This document shows positions 34,246 to 44,830 of a stretch of 51,640 nt of DNA, in pieces (position 1 is the first letter of the stretch; the number at the start of each line of letters is the position of its first letter). The position numbers were made by a program, and so were the translations under genes. This DNA comes from an uncultured Parabacteroides sp. (lineage in GTDB: Bacteria > Bacteroidota > Bacteroidia > Bacteroidales > Tannerellaceae): the NCBI GenBank assembly GCA_900552465.1, contig URZO01000021.1:1-51640 (forward strand), in the 5' to 3' direction. Below the pieces are notes generated by a model, which saw only the letters and a list, made by a program, of their open reading frames with translations, did no database searches and was not told the DNA's origin.

Positions 34246-37026
34246 TCAAAAACGGAAAAACAATCTCCCATGAACATTGTTTTCAATACCATATCCTCGT
34301 ACACGATGAGGTTGCGACTGAGGTCCAAAATTTTCCGCACTTCCAAATTTGGTTCCTACTGCCGGTATCGCATTCATAAACGAGATATTTCCTTTAGGAT
34401 ATTCTGCTAATGTATAATTGCGCTTTGGATCATACAGTTTTTGCTTTTCCGGAGTAAACAAATGCAAAAAAACATCTTCTCTACCAGCATAAACCTCAAA
34501 TGGAGTAGAACTGTTCAATTTCATTCCGTAAAATAGCGAATAGTATCCTTTAAATTCCGGATAATCCCAATTTTCCCCTGTCACTGTATTGTTGTATTTT
34601 TTATCCCAAATACTCAACAAACCTCCTTTCATCCGGTTATTATAAACTCGATAAGGGCCTTTTGACAATAATATCGCGCCACAAACCTCTCTCTCAGGAT
34701 AATCAAATGTTATACCCGCCATTCGAACCATATCTTGAGGTTTGTAATTATAAACCAGCTCAAGAACTCCCGAAGAATGTAGTTTCCAAGTAAAAGTATA
34801 TATAATACCCTTAGCTCCTTTCATACAATAAGTCGCTGTCAACTGAGCGATTCCATCTATTGTTTTACAAACAACCGAATCACAAATCAATTGCTGATCA
34901 GTAACCAAAACAGGACCATTCTGTAACGGAATATCCTTTCCTTTTGTACAAACAGAACGAAGCATACCATTCTGTTTATCGAATTGTAATTCTATATCAG
35001 GATGTTGAAAATTCCAATACTCACTACTTTCTTTTACAACAGGCGACAATTCATTATCTTTGGGTAACAGACGTTCTGCCACACGCTCCGGAGAACCGAT
35101 CTCATAACTCCAAGTAAACAACTCCTGTTCATTCTTATCTTTTATTGTTATGTAAAGAAAATCATACGCACTCCAATCAATGGGTAAATCCAATTGCAAA
35201 CACCCCTTATTTCCAGGAGAAATCGTCGGAGCTTTTATTACTCCATCTATCGATTGCATTTTCTTATCTGAAAGAGAAACAACTTTTGCAAAACGATAGG
35301 TATAACGACAAGCATCCGAATTCGTAAACGAATATCGATTTTCCACTTCAATACGACCATCCCAATCTGGTGTTATATATTTTGGAAACAAATGAATCGG
35401 AGACCAAATCTCTTTTATCGTATAAAAGCTCCCCTCTTTCTGACGAAGAGGCCCCAAGATACCATCTGCACCATGATCTTTATCTGTATCATAAATATTA
35501 CCTTTATCCGACCGAACTACTGCTTGATCGGCGAAATCCCACAAAAACATTCCTGCAGATAATGGATGAGAAAGCATCAAATTCCAATAATCATCCAGAC
35601 CAGCACCATGTCCACCATCATATAATCCATGCAATATTTCCGTAGGCATGAATATATCACGTCCGTGAAACATATTTCCTATCCCTGAATTATATTTGAT
35701 GTAATGGACCGTATTGATATGATCGAAAAAAGCCCACGGATGCAACACTGCTCGCTTTTGCGGGTCATACTGTTTAAATAAAGGGTCCAAGTCAAAATTA
35801 AAACCTCCTTCGTTCCCATTTGCCCAAAAAACAATTGAAGGACGATTCAAATCTCGTTTCAACATTTCTTCAACCAAAATGGCACCTATCTCCGTATCGT
35901 AAGGAGGATATTGCCAAGCACATAATTCATCAATCACATACAATCCCAAAGAATCACAAACTTCCAAAAAATGTTTATCCGGTGGATAATGCGACATACG
36001 AACAGCATTCATATTCATTTCCTTCATCAGCTTTACATCATTAATACTCAAAGACTTGGAAGTAGTCCGACCAGTTGTCGGATAATGAGAATGACGATTT
36101 ACCCCTTTAAAACGCATTTTTATCCCATTTATATAAACTCCATCATGAGGTTTTACCTCAACTGTCCGAAAACCAATTCGATCTGTGATGGTATGCAAGA
36201 TTTTTCCTTTTCGCTTCAACGATATCTCTGCAATATATAACTGAGGATCTTCCGCTGACCACGGGTTTACACCGTCTATTTTTCCTGTCACACTAATCCT
36301 GCCAGTTTTTTCTTTTTGTGAATTTGAATATAATCGCCCAATACTTTTTCCAAAAACATCTTTTATCTCAATTTCAGCATTCACACCTGAAAGCTTCTTA
36401 TCAAAAAAAACATCCACACTCAATTCCCCTTGATGTTTCGCATCAATCGCTGTATACTCAATAAAATCAGAAGGAACAGCCTCTAAATATACCGGCCGAA
36501 AAATTCCTCCGAAAACCCAAAAATCACATTGACGTTCTGCTTCATTTACACTCTTATTAGAAGATGTCTTATCAACCTTTACTTCCAACAAATTTTCTTT
36601 TCCGACATGGACATATGAAGTTATTTCTCTTTTAAAACGATAAAAAGCACCTTGATGGGGTGGCCCAGCTAATCTACCATTTATCTTGATTTCTGTATCT
36701 GTCATTGAACCTTCAAATACAATAAATATCCGCTTTTTCTTCCATCCATCAGGTACTTTAAACTTTGTTTTATATAAACCTGATTCATCCGTTTCTTGGC
36801 TAAAATGACCATATTTGAAAGTACCATACCCTTCCATTTCCCAACAAGAAGGAACTTTAATTTTGCCCCATTTTCCACTATTCCTACCTCCTGTACAGAA
36901 AAAATCCCATTCTATAGCGTCATCACTTCCTGCCCCTGACAGATAAAGTAGCTCTGTTTTCTCTGCATGCACAATAATTGTGAAAAAACAACATAATAAC
37001 AATAAAACAATCGTTCTCTTTTTCAT
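34246..37026 (-). CDS. GH2 family beta-galactosidase-like enzyme
   Basis: The protein has 926 residues and a signal peptide (TIVLLLLCCFFTIIVHA). Domain order follows GH2: jelly-roll sugar-binding domain (VPSCWEMEGYGTFKYG...FKREITSYV), immunoglobulin-like domain, TIM barrel (RMRFKGVNRHSHYPTTGRT... typed by KGVNRHSHYP), then C-terminal beta domains. Glu406 in NGNEGG is the acid/base and Glu463 in MPTEILHG the likely nucleophile. It probably removes terminal beta-galactose in the periplasm, though other GH2 specificities cannot be excluded. It is the last gene of the GH28/GH50-like/GH2 run that starts at 40529. Confidence 0.9.
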   Translation of the reverse strand: MKKRTIVLLLLCCFFTIIVHAEKTELLYLSGAGSDDAIEWDFFCTGGRNSGKWGKIKVPSCWEMEGYGTFKYGHFSQETDESGLYKTKFKVPDGWKKKRIFIVFEGSMTDTEIKINGRLAGPPHQGAFYRFKREITSYVHVGKENLLEVKVDKTSSNKSVNEAERQCDFWVFGGIFRPVYLEAVPSDFIEYTAIDAKHQGELSVDVFFDKKLSGVNAEIEIKDVFGKSIGRLYSNSQKEKTGRISVTGKIDGVNPWSAEDPQLYIAEISLKRKGKILHTITDRIGFRTVEVKPHDGVYINGIKMRFKGVNRHSHYPTTGRTTSKSLSINDVKLMKEMNMNAVRMSHYPPDKHFLEVCDSLGLYVIDELCAWQYPPYDTEIGAILVEEMLKRDLNRPSIVFWANGNEGGFNFDLDPLFKQYDPQKRAVLHPWAFFDHINTVHYIKYNSGIGNMFHGRDIFMPTEILHGLYDGGHGAGLDDYWNLMLSHPLSAGMFLWDFADQAVVRSDKGNIYDTDKDHGADGILGPLRQKEGSFYTIKEIWSPIHLFPKYITPDWDGRIEVENRYSFTNSDACRYTYRFAKVVSLSDKKMQSIDGVIKAPTISPGNKGCLQLDLPIDWSAYDFLYITIKDKNEQELFTWSYEIGSPERVAERLLPKDNELSPVVKESSEYWNFQHPDIELQFDKQNGMLRSVCTKGKDIPLQNGPVLVTDQQLICDSVVCKTIDGIAQLTATYCMKGAKGIIYTFTWKLHSSGVLELVYNYKPQDMVRMAGITFDYPEREVCGAILLSKGPYRVYNNRMKGGLLSIWDKKYNNTVTGENWDYPEFKGYYSLFYGMKLNSSTPFEVYAGREDVFLHLFTPEKQKLYDPKRNYTLAEYPKGNISFMNAIPAVGTKFGSAENFGPQSQPHRVRGYGIENNVHGRLFFRF

Positions 37027-37070
37027 GGTTTACAAAAATATATACAGTTTTCAATAATACTATCTACATA

Positions 37071-39050
37071 TCACTCCATAGAATGCCATTCATACATTTT
37101 TAATGAAGCTTGATTTATCACCTGTATCATATGTTTATACGGCTGATCCGTAACATCTATCAATCCTACAGTCTGACATTCACCATTACCCACTCGACCA
37201 GTCAATTGCTGATCAACAAACTGATACCAGTGACATCCTAAAGAAAAATTCATTTTAGCCCAACGTTCTACATAATTTAAATAATAAGATTGCCTTTCCT
37301 TCTCCGGTAAAGATTTATAATTTGGTGGATATTGTCGGTTACTGTAAAGAGGAACATGATGTTCACCAATCAATATAGGTTTCCCTGAAATTTTATGCCA
37401 ATTTTGTATCTCTTCTTCTATAAACGTATAAACATTTACCGTAATTATATCCGTATATTTTGCAGCTGTTTTTATAATATGTACCGGTTTTAACTGACGA
37501 GTAAACCGACATCCCATATATAAATGATTTGGATCATATTTCTTCAAACTTGTCGAAACTGTCTTAAAGTAAATATCTGCAAAAGACTCTTCAAACAATT
37601 TCACATCATCTTTCAACTTAATAAACTGCCTCTCATCTGTTAATCCTTCAATATCCTTCCAAGATGTAAAAGTCGTTTCATTTTTTCTGTTCAAATTCTC
37701 AATCGTTTTATATTTATCCTTGATTTGTTTCAACCAAACTTTTCTAGAATATGTACCCAAAGGCAAATTTTTCAATATATTAGAAAATTCTCCCTTTCCC
37801 CATTCTTGTTCATTATCAACAAAATACCCTAACAACAAAGGTTTTTTCTTATACAAGACAGCTTGACTTAAGATCGAATCAACCGCTTTCTGCCACCCTG
37901 GATTAAAATAATCACAAAAACCACCCGAATAATAATAAGGAGATATTTTTGTATCAAAACTTTTTGTAAATGGAATTTTTGAAACTAGTAGCAAAGAATC
38001 TTCACTCCAATTGCCAATTGTATTAATTCCCCATTTAGAAAGTCGATTAAATACATTTTCTCGCCAATCTTGAATTGTCGGATATTTTCTTAATAAATTC
38101 AAATAATAAAAACTGATTAAACTGTCTTTTTCCCATGCTGTTCGATATCCCCCATCAATTTCTGGCAAATAATCATATAAAAAAGCACGTCCTTTTACAG
38201 GAGTCACATCTGCCCCTTCATTTTTTGGACGAACTCCAGTAACTCCCAAAGACCAAAATAAATTACCATCAGGAGTTACGAACCACCATTTATCACCAAT
38301 CTTATCATATCTGAAAAAGCCTGTAGCCTTTAATCCGTAACTTTTCATACCTCCCAACCGATCCCGTTCCTTAATTTCCTCCAACAAAACATCATTTTCC
38401 TTATCAAAGGATCGTAGAAGATCTTGATCTGTTTTTACTTTTCCATCCCAATTACTATACTTTCTCTGCCCATATTTATCCACTATAGAATCTAATTTCT
38501 TTGCCTTTCTATAAACAAGTAATATCTTTTTTAAACGGATCCGATCTCCCAACAAAGCCCCTACCATCCTAATTATCAGACAAGAAGGACTAAAAGGTTT
38601 TTCTATTGACGCAATTAAAGGCAATTCTATTAAAGGATAATTTAAACATATCGCCTTCCGGGCTAAAATGGTATCTCTTCTTGAACCATCAAGCCATCTT
38701 CCTTTAATTCCAAATTCAATACAAATATCATGCTCATTCATATTTTCTATCTCAAAATTTAAATAATCGAAATCACGCCAATCTTCCGGTAATTGAATCG
38801 TCCTTGGAGCTAAACACAATTCAACAATGCTATCCTTTGCAATAATATCTATTTGTTTTTCTACAGGTGACAAATCTACATGGACAAACAATCGATCTTG
38901 CTGTTTTTGCTGTTCTCCCCCAAAAGTTCCTATTGACAATAATTCACCTGTTTTTTCATCAAATAAAGATTCCAAACTAGCGACTTTCTCTTCGTCTCTA
39001 CAAGAAAAACTTCCTATAATAAGAACTATACACAATAACCATTTTTTCAT
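37071..39050 (-). CDS. Lipoprotein glycoside hydrolase, GH50/agarase-like paralog
   Basis: The protein has 659 residues. The N-terminus KKWLLCIVLIIGSFSC has a lipobox Cys at about residue 17. About 200 residues of beta-rich accessory sequence come first. The barrel opens with DKWWFVTPDGNLFWSLGVTG. Glu414 in YFVDNEQEWG is the likely acid/base and Glu563 in LIGEHHV the likely nucleophile. YDPNHLYMGCRF precedes the latter and matches YDPNHLILGCRF in the plus-strand protein. The overall type resembles GH50 agarases and related clan GH-A families; exact family and substrate are not determined. It is spaced 44 bases from the GH2 gene and 30 from GH28. Confidence 0.8.
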   Translation of the reverse strand: MKKWLLCIVLIIGSFSCRDEEKVASLESLFDEKTGELLSIGTFGGEQQKQQDRLFVHVDLSPVEKQIDIIAKDSIVELCLAPRTIQLPEDWRDFDYLNFEIENMNEHDICIEFGIKGRWLDGSRRDTILARKAICLNYPLIELPLIASIEKPFSPSCLIIRMVGALLGDRIRLKKILLVYRKAKKLDSIVDKYGQRKYSNWDGKVKTDQDLLRSFDKENDVLLEEIKERDRLGGMKSYGLKATGFFRYDKIGDKWWFVTPDGNLFWSLGVTGVRPKNEGADVTPVKGRAFLYDYLPEIDGGYRTAWEKDSLISFYYLNLLRKYPTIQDWRENVFNRLSKWGINTIGNWSEDSLLLVSKIPFTKSFDTKISPYYYSGGFCDYFNPGWQKAVDSILSQAVLYKKKPLLLGYFVDNEQEWGKGEFSNILKNLPLGTYSRKVWLKQIKDKYKTIENLNRKNETTFTSWKDIEGLTDERQFIKLKDDVKLFEESFADIYFKTVSTSLKKYDPNHLYMGCRFTRQLKPVHIIKTAAKYTDIITVNVYTFIEEEIQNWHKISGKPILIGEHHVPLYSNRQYPPNYKSLPEKERQSYYLNYVERWAKMNFSLGCHWYQFVDQQLTGRVGNGECQTVGLIDVTDQPYKHMIQVINQASLKMYEWHSME

Positions 39051-39080
39051 AACAAAATTTTCTATAGATCCATAAATATA

Positions 39081-40529
39081 TCAATCGTAAATACTATCAT
39101 CTATTTCTCGCGTATATATTAACGTTTTACATATATCATTCAAAATACGACCTCTTACACGATGTAACTCTAACTTTTTTATCTTCTCCAAATAATAAGT
39201 ATATCTCCAATTAGGTTCACTTTTCTTCCCATCCCATGTAATATTCATATTCGACAAAGAAAGATATTCAACATTAGAAAACTTAAAACCATCCGTTGCC
39301 CTTTTATCAGGTAAACACTCTGGGAACATTTTTAAATCCACATTATTAAGCACAATCTTCCCAAGAGGATAATCCGAAGAAAATCCTTCAATAATAGACG
39401 TTCCTTCACCACTACCGGAAATGCCATCAAAACGCACATTGTCTATTTTCCCTATTTTAGAGTTTTCATTACGTTTTTTTACAACAATCCAAATAGGGTC
39501 TCCATTCCCCCACCAATTAAAATGTTTTCTTTTTGTTTCCAACTGAATATTTGAAAATGAAACATATTCAACCGTAGCTCCGTCTCTCACAACAATACTT
39601 AATCCTCGATTTGTATCCCGTATAATACAATTGGCAAAAGAAATATAGCGAAAATCAGCATACGTTTCAGTCCCAATTTTCAAAGCTGAAGAAGTGCTAG
39701 TCAAAAGACAATTTGAAACAGTTATATTTTCACAAGATTCAGCATGTCCCTCCTTCAAGGTCGTTTTAAGAACAATTGCATCGTCTCCTGTTTTAATTAT
39801 GCAGTCAGAAATACAAACATCTTTACAACCATCTATATCAATTCCATCCGCATTTACCCCGGAAACAAGACTGGAATAAATACGACATCCTCGAATATTT
39901 ATCTTCTCTGACCATTGTAAATGAAGCGTCCAACCGGATGACTCCCAAAAAGTAACATCTTCTATCAAAATATTCGAACTGTTTTTAATGAAAAGCATAC
40001 AAGTCGATGGCTCTACCTTATAAAACTGTTTCATTTCAACTCCTGATTTACGGGCGATTACGGTCTCTTCCTCAATAAAAGGATCCAAGTGTTTTAACGG
40101 CAGATATTCTCGCTCTGCCTGGACATCTATTGTTCCTTTACCACGTATCGAAACATTTTGAACCCGATCCGCATAAATCAGCACTGGTGAAGATGGCAAA
40201 TTTTCAAAACCAGCAGTTTCAGATATTTGCTTACTTTGTCTATAGTCTTCTTTATTGCGACTTCCCCATATTGTTGCACCAGCTTCCAACCATAAAGTGA
40301 CATTTGATTTTAAAACCAACGTTCCACACAAATAATCTCCCGGAGGAAAGAAAACTGTTCCTCCTCCCATTTTATTGCATTTATCTATTACTTGTTGAAC
40401 AGAATTTGTCACATTTTCGGATCGCTCTCCCTTAACTCCATAATCCTTCAAACTAAACCAAGAACTCCCATATACTGGAGAAAAAACAAGAATAGATAGA
40501 ACTAGTACTATAAAAACTTTGTGTTTCAT
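39081..40529 (-). CDS. GH28 family (polygalacturonase-type) protein, second copy
   Basis: The protein has 482 residues and a signal peptide (KHKVFIVLVLSILVFSPVYG). It begins with the GH28 pattern LKDYGVKGERSENVT...GGGTVFFPPGDYLCGTLVLKS. Catalytic aspartates are Asp228 in NADGIDIDG and Asp249/Asp250 in TGDDAIVLKT. SSALKIGTET stands where the GHG motif is expected, and RGLSIVVRDG takes the place of the RIK region. It is clearly different from the GH28 at 24037-25554, so the two likely act on different linkages or chain ends. It is the first gene of the run downstream of the regulator. Confidence 0.9.
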   Translation of the reverse strand: MKHKVFIVLVLSILVFSPVYGSSWFSLKDYGVKGERSENVTNSVQQVIDKCNKMGGGTVFFPPGDYLCGTLVLKSNVTLWLEAGATIWGSRNKEDYRQSKQISETAGFENLPSSPVLIYADRVQNVSIRGKGTIDVQAEREYLPLKHLDPFIEEETVIARKSGVEMKQFYKVEPSTCMLFIKNSSNILIEDVTFWESSGWTLHLQWSEKINIRGCRIYSSLVSGVNADGIDIDGCKDVCISDCIIKTGDDAIVLKTTLKEGHAESCENITVSNCLLTSTSSALKIGTETYADFRYISFANCIIRDTNRGLSIVVRDGATVEYVSFSNIQLETKRKHFNWWGNGDPIWIVVKKRNENSKIGKIDNVRFDGISGSGEGTSIIEGFSSDYPLGKIVLNNVDLKMFPECLPDKRATDGFKFSNVEYLSLSNMNITWDGKKSEPNWRYTYYLEKIKKLELHRVRGRILNDICKTLIYTREIDDSIYD

Positions 40530-40550
40530 AAATTCGCTAAATTTTAAACA

Positions 40551-40558
40551 CGAAAGTA
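40551..40558 (-). promoter_or_regulatory. Candidate -7 box before the GH28-GH2 run
   Basis: TACTTTCG on the minus strand is one base off TAnnTTTG and lies about 22 bases before the GH28 start codon. No clear -33 TTTG is seen, which is common at activator-dependent PUL promoters. Confidence 0.3.
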
Positions 40559-40690
40559 AAATAAAGCTTGCTTCTTCTAATAGATTATTTTTTCAAATTA
40601 CTGGACTAAAGTTTCAAACAAAAGCCTTTTACACACAAAATATCTTTTAAACAAGAATATACATACCTACCAGCAAAAAAACTACAATAC

Positions 40691-43600
40691 CTAACAATCT
40701 TTCTGCATTTTCTTATATTGAAGAGGAGACATTCCGGTCTCTTTCTTAAAAACCTTACTAAAATAAAATGGATCCGAAAAGCCTAATTTATAAGCGATTT
40801 CCGAAACATTATTTTCAGAAGTAAGTAATAACGAAATCGCCTTTTGTACCCTTACTTTACGAATAACATCTGAAACAGAAAGTCCACATACTGCTTTTAA
40901 CTTCCGATACAGCTGCATTTTACTCACACTAAGGTTTATTTCAATATATTCGGAACTCAAATCCTCTTTTTCCAAATTAGCATCAATAAAATCAATCACT
41001 CGTCTAAGAAACGGATCAGACAACTCAAATATGTCATTTTCTACTTTTGAATTTGGTTTATTTTTTAAGTCTACAAGATTAGATTCCTCTAAAACTCCTT
41101 GACGAAGCTCTTTTGCCAACAACCGACTCCGATCATTCAGCAAATTATTAATCTTCGCCAACAACACATCTTCCTGAAATGGCTTCATTATATAATCCCA
41201 AGCTCCTATATTCAAACCTTCTCTAACATCTTCCAAAGAAGACTTGGCTGTTAAGAATAAAACTGGAATATGATTTGTCAACACATTATTTTTTAAATTC
41301 CGTACAAATTCAAAACCATCCATTTCCGGCATCATTACATCCGAAATAATAATATCAGGTAACTCATTCTCTGCCAGGCTCAAAGCCTGTCGACCATCTT
41401 CAGCAAACAACAACATAAAATGTCCATCCAATATTGTTTCAAGAAGATATCTCATATTTGGATTATCGTCAACCAATAAAATCTTATTTTCTAATATAGG
41501 ATCTTCTTCTCTATCTGAATTTTGAGATTCATTCTTATTGTCATACAAAGCAAAAAAAGGTACAATTGGATGAGATATTGATATTTCTTCTTGCACCATC
41601 TGAACATCCTCGAAATGAGCATGTCCTTTTTTCAATCTAAAAAAGAATGTTGATCCTTTTCCCAATACGCTATGAACCTCAACTTTACTTCCATGCATCT
41701 CCACATATCTTTTCACAATGGACAAACCAACACCAGTTCCTGATGTATAATGATCCAAAATCGAGCCTGCAGAATGATGCACTTGATAAAAATCTTGAAA
41801 TACTTTCCGCTGTTCTTCCGGATGAATGCCAATTCCGGTATCAGCAACTTTAATTTCCACCTCCGTTTCTAAATCTGAAACAAAGACAGTTACTTCTCCA
41901 TGTTCATTTGTAAATTTTAACGCATTACTAATCAAATTGAACAAAGACTTCTGCATTAATTGCCAATCAAACCACAAATCAATCTTAGATGAATTACAAA
42001 CAAATGTAAGTTTTATGTTTTTCTGTAAAGAATAAGAATGAAAAGCATCTGTCACCTGCCGAACAAAAGCAACAATATCATATTTCGAAACACTTAAAGC
42101 TTTCTCTTCAACTTCCATTTTCCGAAAATCAAGAAACTGATTTATTAACGTTAATAAATAAGAAGCATTATTTTTAACCAATTGCAACTGAGAACGAAGA
42201 GAATCTTTCAATTCTTCAACATTCAAAATATGTTCAATTGGTGAAATAATCAATGTCAATGGTGTACGAATATCATGAGAAATATTTGTAAAAAAACGTA
42301 TTTTCAAATTATTAACTTCTACTTCTTTTTCATATCGAATTTGCTTTATTTTCAATTCCTGTTCCAAACGATCTCTTGACAAAATAAATCGTACAACAAT
42401 AGCCAATATAAAAACAGTAATAACCACATACGACAAATAAGCCCACCAAGTCTTCCAAAAAGGAGGGGTTACCAACAAATTCAAATGACGTTCTTGACTC
42501 CAAATACCATTTGAATTCTTTGACTTTACACGAAAAACATATTTACCCGGATAAAGATTCATATAAGTAGCATAATTATTCGGATTATAAGTATAATTCC
42601 AGTTTTTATCTAATCCATCTAACCGATAGGCATATCTCATTTTACCACTATAATTAAGATAAGGAGAAGAGAATTCTATTGATAAAACATTTTGTTTATA
42701 ATTTAACTCTATGTTATCTAAAAACTTTATTTGCTTTTTCAAGACAACTTCCCCATTTACACATTCTCCTGGACGTACATCATTATTCGATATTTTCAAA
42801 CCTGTAATTACTGGCTTCGCTGAATGCTTATGAATAGGAACATCTACTAAATCGAAATACATCACACCATTAGATGATCCAACATATATTTTTTGACTTT
42901 CGGAAACATAGATTCCCCCCGTACTAATACTATTTGATATTAAACCCTCTGTTATCGTATAATTACATATATGATATGATGTATCAGAATCAAATGAAAC
43001 ACGAGAAAGCCCCCCCATCGTTCCTAACCAAATATCATGGTTAGCATCTTCTCCTATAGCGGTAAGTTCGTCAGATACAAGGCCTGTTTTAGTAGAAAAA
43101 AAATATTTATACTCCAAGTTTTGATCCAAAACAAATCCTCCAAACCAAGACAACACCCATAAATATCCTCTAGAATCTTGATAGACGCAATTAATAAAAT
43201 CAGACACATAATTATCTGTTATATCCTCAAAACGAATATTTTTTATCTTACCAGATAGAGGGTTATAAATATCAATTCCAGTTCTTAATGTAGCAAAACA
43301 AAAAGCACCATTTTCCAATTGAATTATATCCTTTATATAATTACTTGATAAATTCGAATTATCGACATCCATATGACATTTTAACAAATGGGAATTTATA
43401 TCCACTTCATATATTCCATTTCCAAATGTACCAAGCCAAATGGAATTTCCCCGATCTGCAAAAACAGATAAAATATCAAGGCTTCCTTCATTTTTATATG
43501 GGAAAGATAAAAATGAAAAAACTTGTTTTTTTGAATCAAAAAAAATCAGTTCTTGCTTTTTCCCAATCCACATATTTCCTCTATGATCTTTAGCTATATC

Positions 43601-44830
43601 TCGTATATTCAATAATTTTTTTTCTACTCCTTGATCTAATACAGAATAATAACTTTCGAACTCATCATTTTTCTTATTAAAAACACTTACACCATCATAT
43701 GTTGTTATCCAAAGATTAGCGGAGTCATCTTCCAACAGTGCCGTTACTATATTTGAAATCAGACCATCATCCGATAAATACGCACCAAACTTATTTGTAT
43801 TAAATATACATTTATTTAAACCATCCTGAGTTCCAATCCAAATATTTCCACAATCATCTTGATAGAACACTTTGATCGTATTATTACTAACTGAAAACGT
43901 ACTATTAGGATTATAATATAACGACATTATAGTGTTTTTTTCTTTATCATATAATAAAACACCATCACCTCGAGTTCCAATCCACAGGAAGCTTTCCGTA
44001 TCCAAATAACAAGTCTTATTGTATTTATCCCAATCCAAAGATGATGAATAATCCTGTACTTCAAAACTCTCATTGCCTTGACAAGATATTTTATAAGATC
44101 GATTATTTGTCATTACCAATCCTAATTCAAAATCAATTCCTATAACAGGATTATTCTCAAACATATTATAACGATAAATTTCGCCTGTCGATATTATATA
44201 CTTATCAATTTCACCTATACTACAAACCCATAAGATTTGGCGCCCCTCATCAAAAAAAACTTTTCCAATCCCATCAACAGGCAAGTCTATCTTAATAATC
44301 TTTTCCTTATCCCTATTAAAACAAAAGAAACCCATTTCTGGAGTTCCAATCCACAAATTACCATCTTTATCTTCTATGATCCCACCCGAATTTGCAGTAT
44401 GAGTATTCTTCTTAAATGTAGCATATGGGTAACGAATAAAAGTATCTGTTTCCTCTTCATATTTACACAAAAACATTGGGACTAATACCCATAAAACTCC
44501 CTGACTATCCACAAATAAACATTGAATATTATTATCTGCTATTGATAAAGAGTCTTTCGGATTATAAAAATATTGAGTAACCTTATTTCCATCATATTTA
44601 TTTAGACCATGAGACGTTCCAATCCACATAAATCCTGTTGTATCCTGCACAATACAATTAATAACATTATTTGACAACTGGATTTTTTCAGAAAAATTCT
44701 CAATATAAAAACGAGAAAATGTTTCTGAAATATTTTCAGAAATAATATCCTCTACAAAAAGCGCTAGTAAAATCAGAAATATACATCTCCGAAAAACAAT
44801 AGATTTCAAATAAAAATTACAACAAAACAT
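40691..44830 (-). CDS. Hybrid two-component system sensor/regulator (HTCS)
   Basis: The single chain of 1379 residues carries a whole signalling pathway. It has a signal or anchor, two seven-bladed periplasmic propellers of Reg_prop repeats (about 40-700; repeated D..G.LWIGT patterns), a Y_Y_Y domain (about 715-785), and one membrane segment (about 795-820, WWAYLSYVVITVFILAIVVRF). The cytoplasmic part has a HisKA domain with the phospho-acceptor His near 852 (ISHDIRTPL), a HATPase domain (NLISNALKFTNEHG, ADTGIGI, GTGVGLS), a receiver with Asp near 1163 (IIISDVMMPEMDGFEF), and an AraC-type helix-turn-helix at the C-terminus (GFSDPFYFSKVFKKETGMSP). All key residues are present. It should sense a glycan fragment and activate this PUL. 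Confidence 0.96.
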   Translation of the reverse strand: MFCCNFYLKSIVFRRCIFLILLALFVEDIISENISETFSRFYIENFSEKIQLSNNVINCIVQDTTGFMWIGTSHGLNKYDGNKVTQYFYNPKDSLSIADNNIQCLFVDSQGVLWVLVPMFLCKYEEETDTFIRYPYATFKKNTHTANSGGIIEDKDGNLWIGTPEMGFFCFNRDKEKIIKIDLPVDGIGKVFFDEGRQILWVCSIGEIDKYIISTGEIYRYNMFENNPVIGIDFELGLVMTNNRSYKISCQGNESFEVQDYSSSLDWDKYNKTCYLDTESFLWIGTRGDGVLLYDKEKNTIMSLYYNPNSTFSVSNNTIKVFYQDDCGNIWIGTQDGLNKCIFNTNKFGAYLSDDGLISNIVTALLEDDSANLWITTYDGVSVFNKKNDEFESYYSVLDQGVEKKLLNIRDIAKDHRGNMWIGKKQELIFFDSKKQVFSFLSFPYKNEGSLDILSVFADRGNSIWLGTFGNGIYEVDINSHLLKCHMDVDNSNLSSNYIKDIIQLENGAFCFATLRTGIDIYNPLSGKIKNIRFEDITDNYVSDFINCVYQDSRGYLWVLSWFGGFVLDQNLEYKYFFSTKTGLVSDELTAIGEDANHDIWLGTMGGLSRVSFDSDTSYHICNYTITEGLISNSISTGGIYVSESQKIYVGSSNGVMYFDLVDVPIHKHSAKPVITGLKISNNDVRPGECVNGEVVLKKQIKFLDNIELNYKQNVLSIEFSSPYLNYSGKMRYAYRLDGLDKNWNYTYNPNNYATYMNLYPGKYVFRVKSKNSNGIWSQERHLNLLVTPPFWKTWWAYLSYVVITVFILAIVVRFILSRDRLEQELKIKQIRYEKEVEVNNLKIRFFTNISHDIRTPLTLIISPIEHILNVEELKDSLRSQLQLVKNNASYLLTLINQFLDFRKMEVEEKALSVSKYDIVAFVRQVTDAFHSYSLQKNIKLTFVCNSSKIDLWFDWQLMQKSLFNLISNALKFTNEHGEVTVFVSDLETEVEIKVADTGIGIHPEEQRKVFQDFYQVHHSAGSILDHYTSGTGVGLSIVKRYVEMHGSKVEVHSVLGKGSTFFFRLKKGHAHFEDVQMVQEEISISHPIVPFFALYDNKNESQNSDREEDPILENKILLVDDNPNMRYLLETILDGHFMLLFAEDGRQALSLAENELPDIIISDVMMPEMDGFEFVRNLKNNVLTNHIPVLFLTAKSSLEDVREGLNIGAWDYIMKPFQEDVLLAKINNLLNDRSRLLAKELRQGVLEESNLVDLKNKPNSKVENDIFELSDPFLRRVIDFIDANLEKEDLSSEYIEINLSVSKMQLYRKLKAVCGLSVSDVIRKVRVQKAISLLLTSENNVSEIAYKLGFSDPFYFSKVFKKETGMSPLQYKKMQKDC

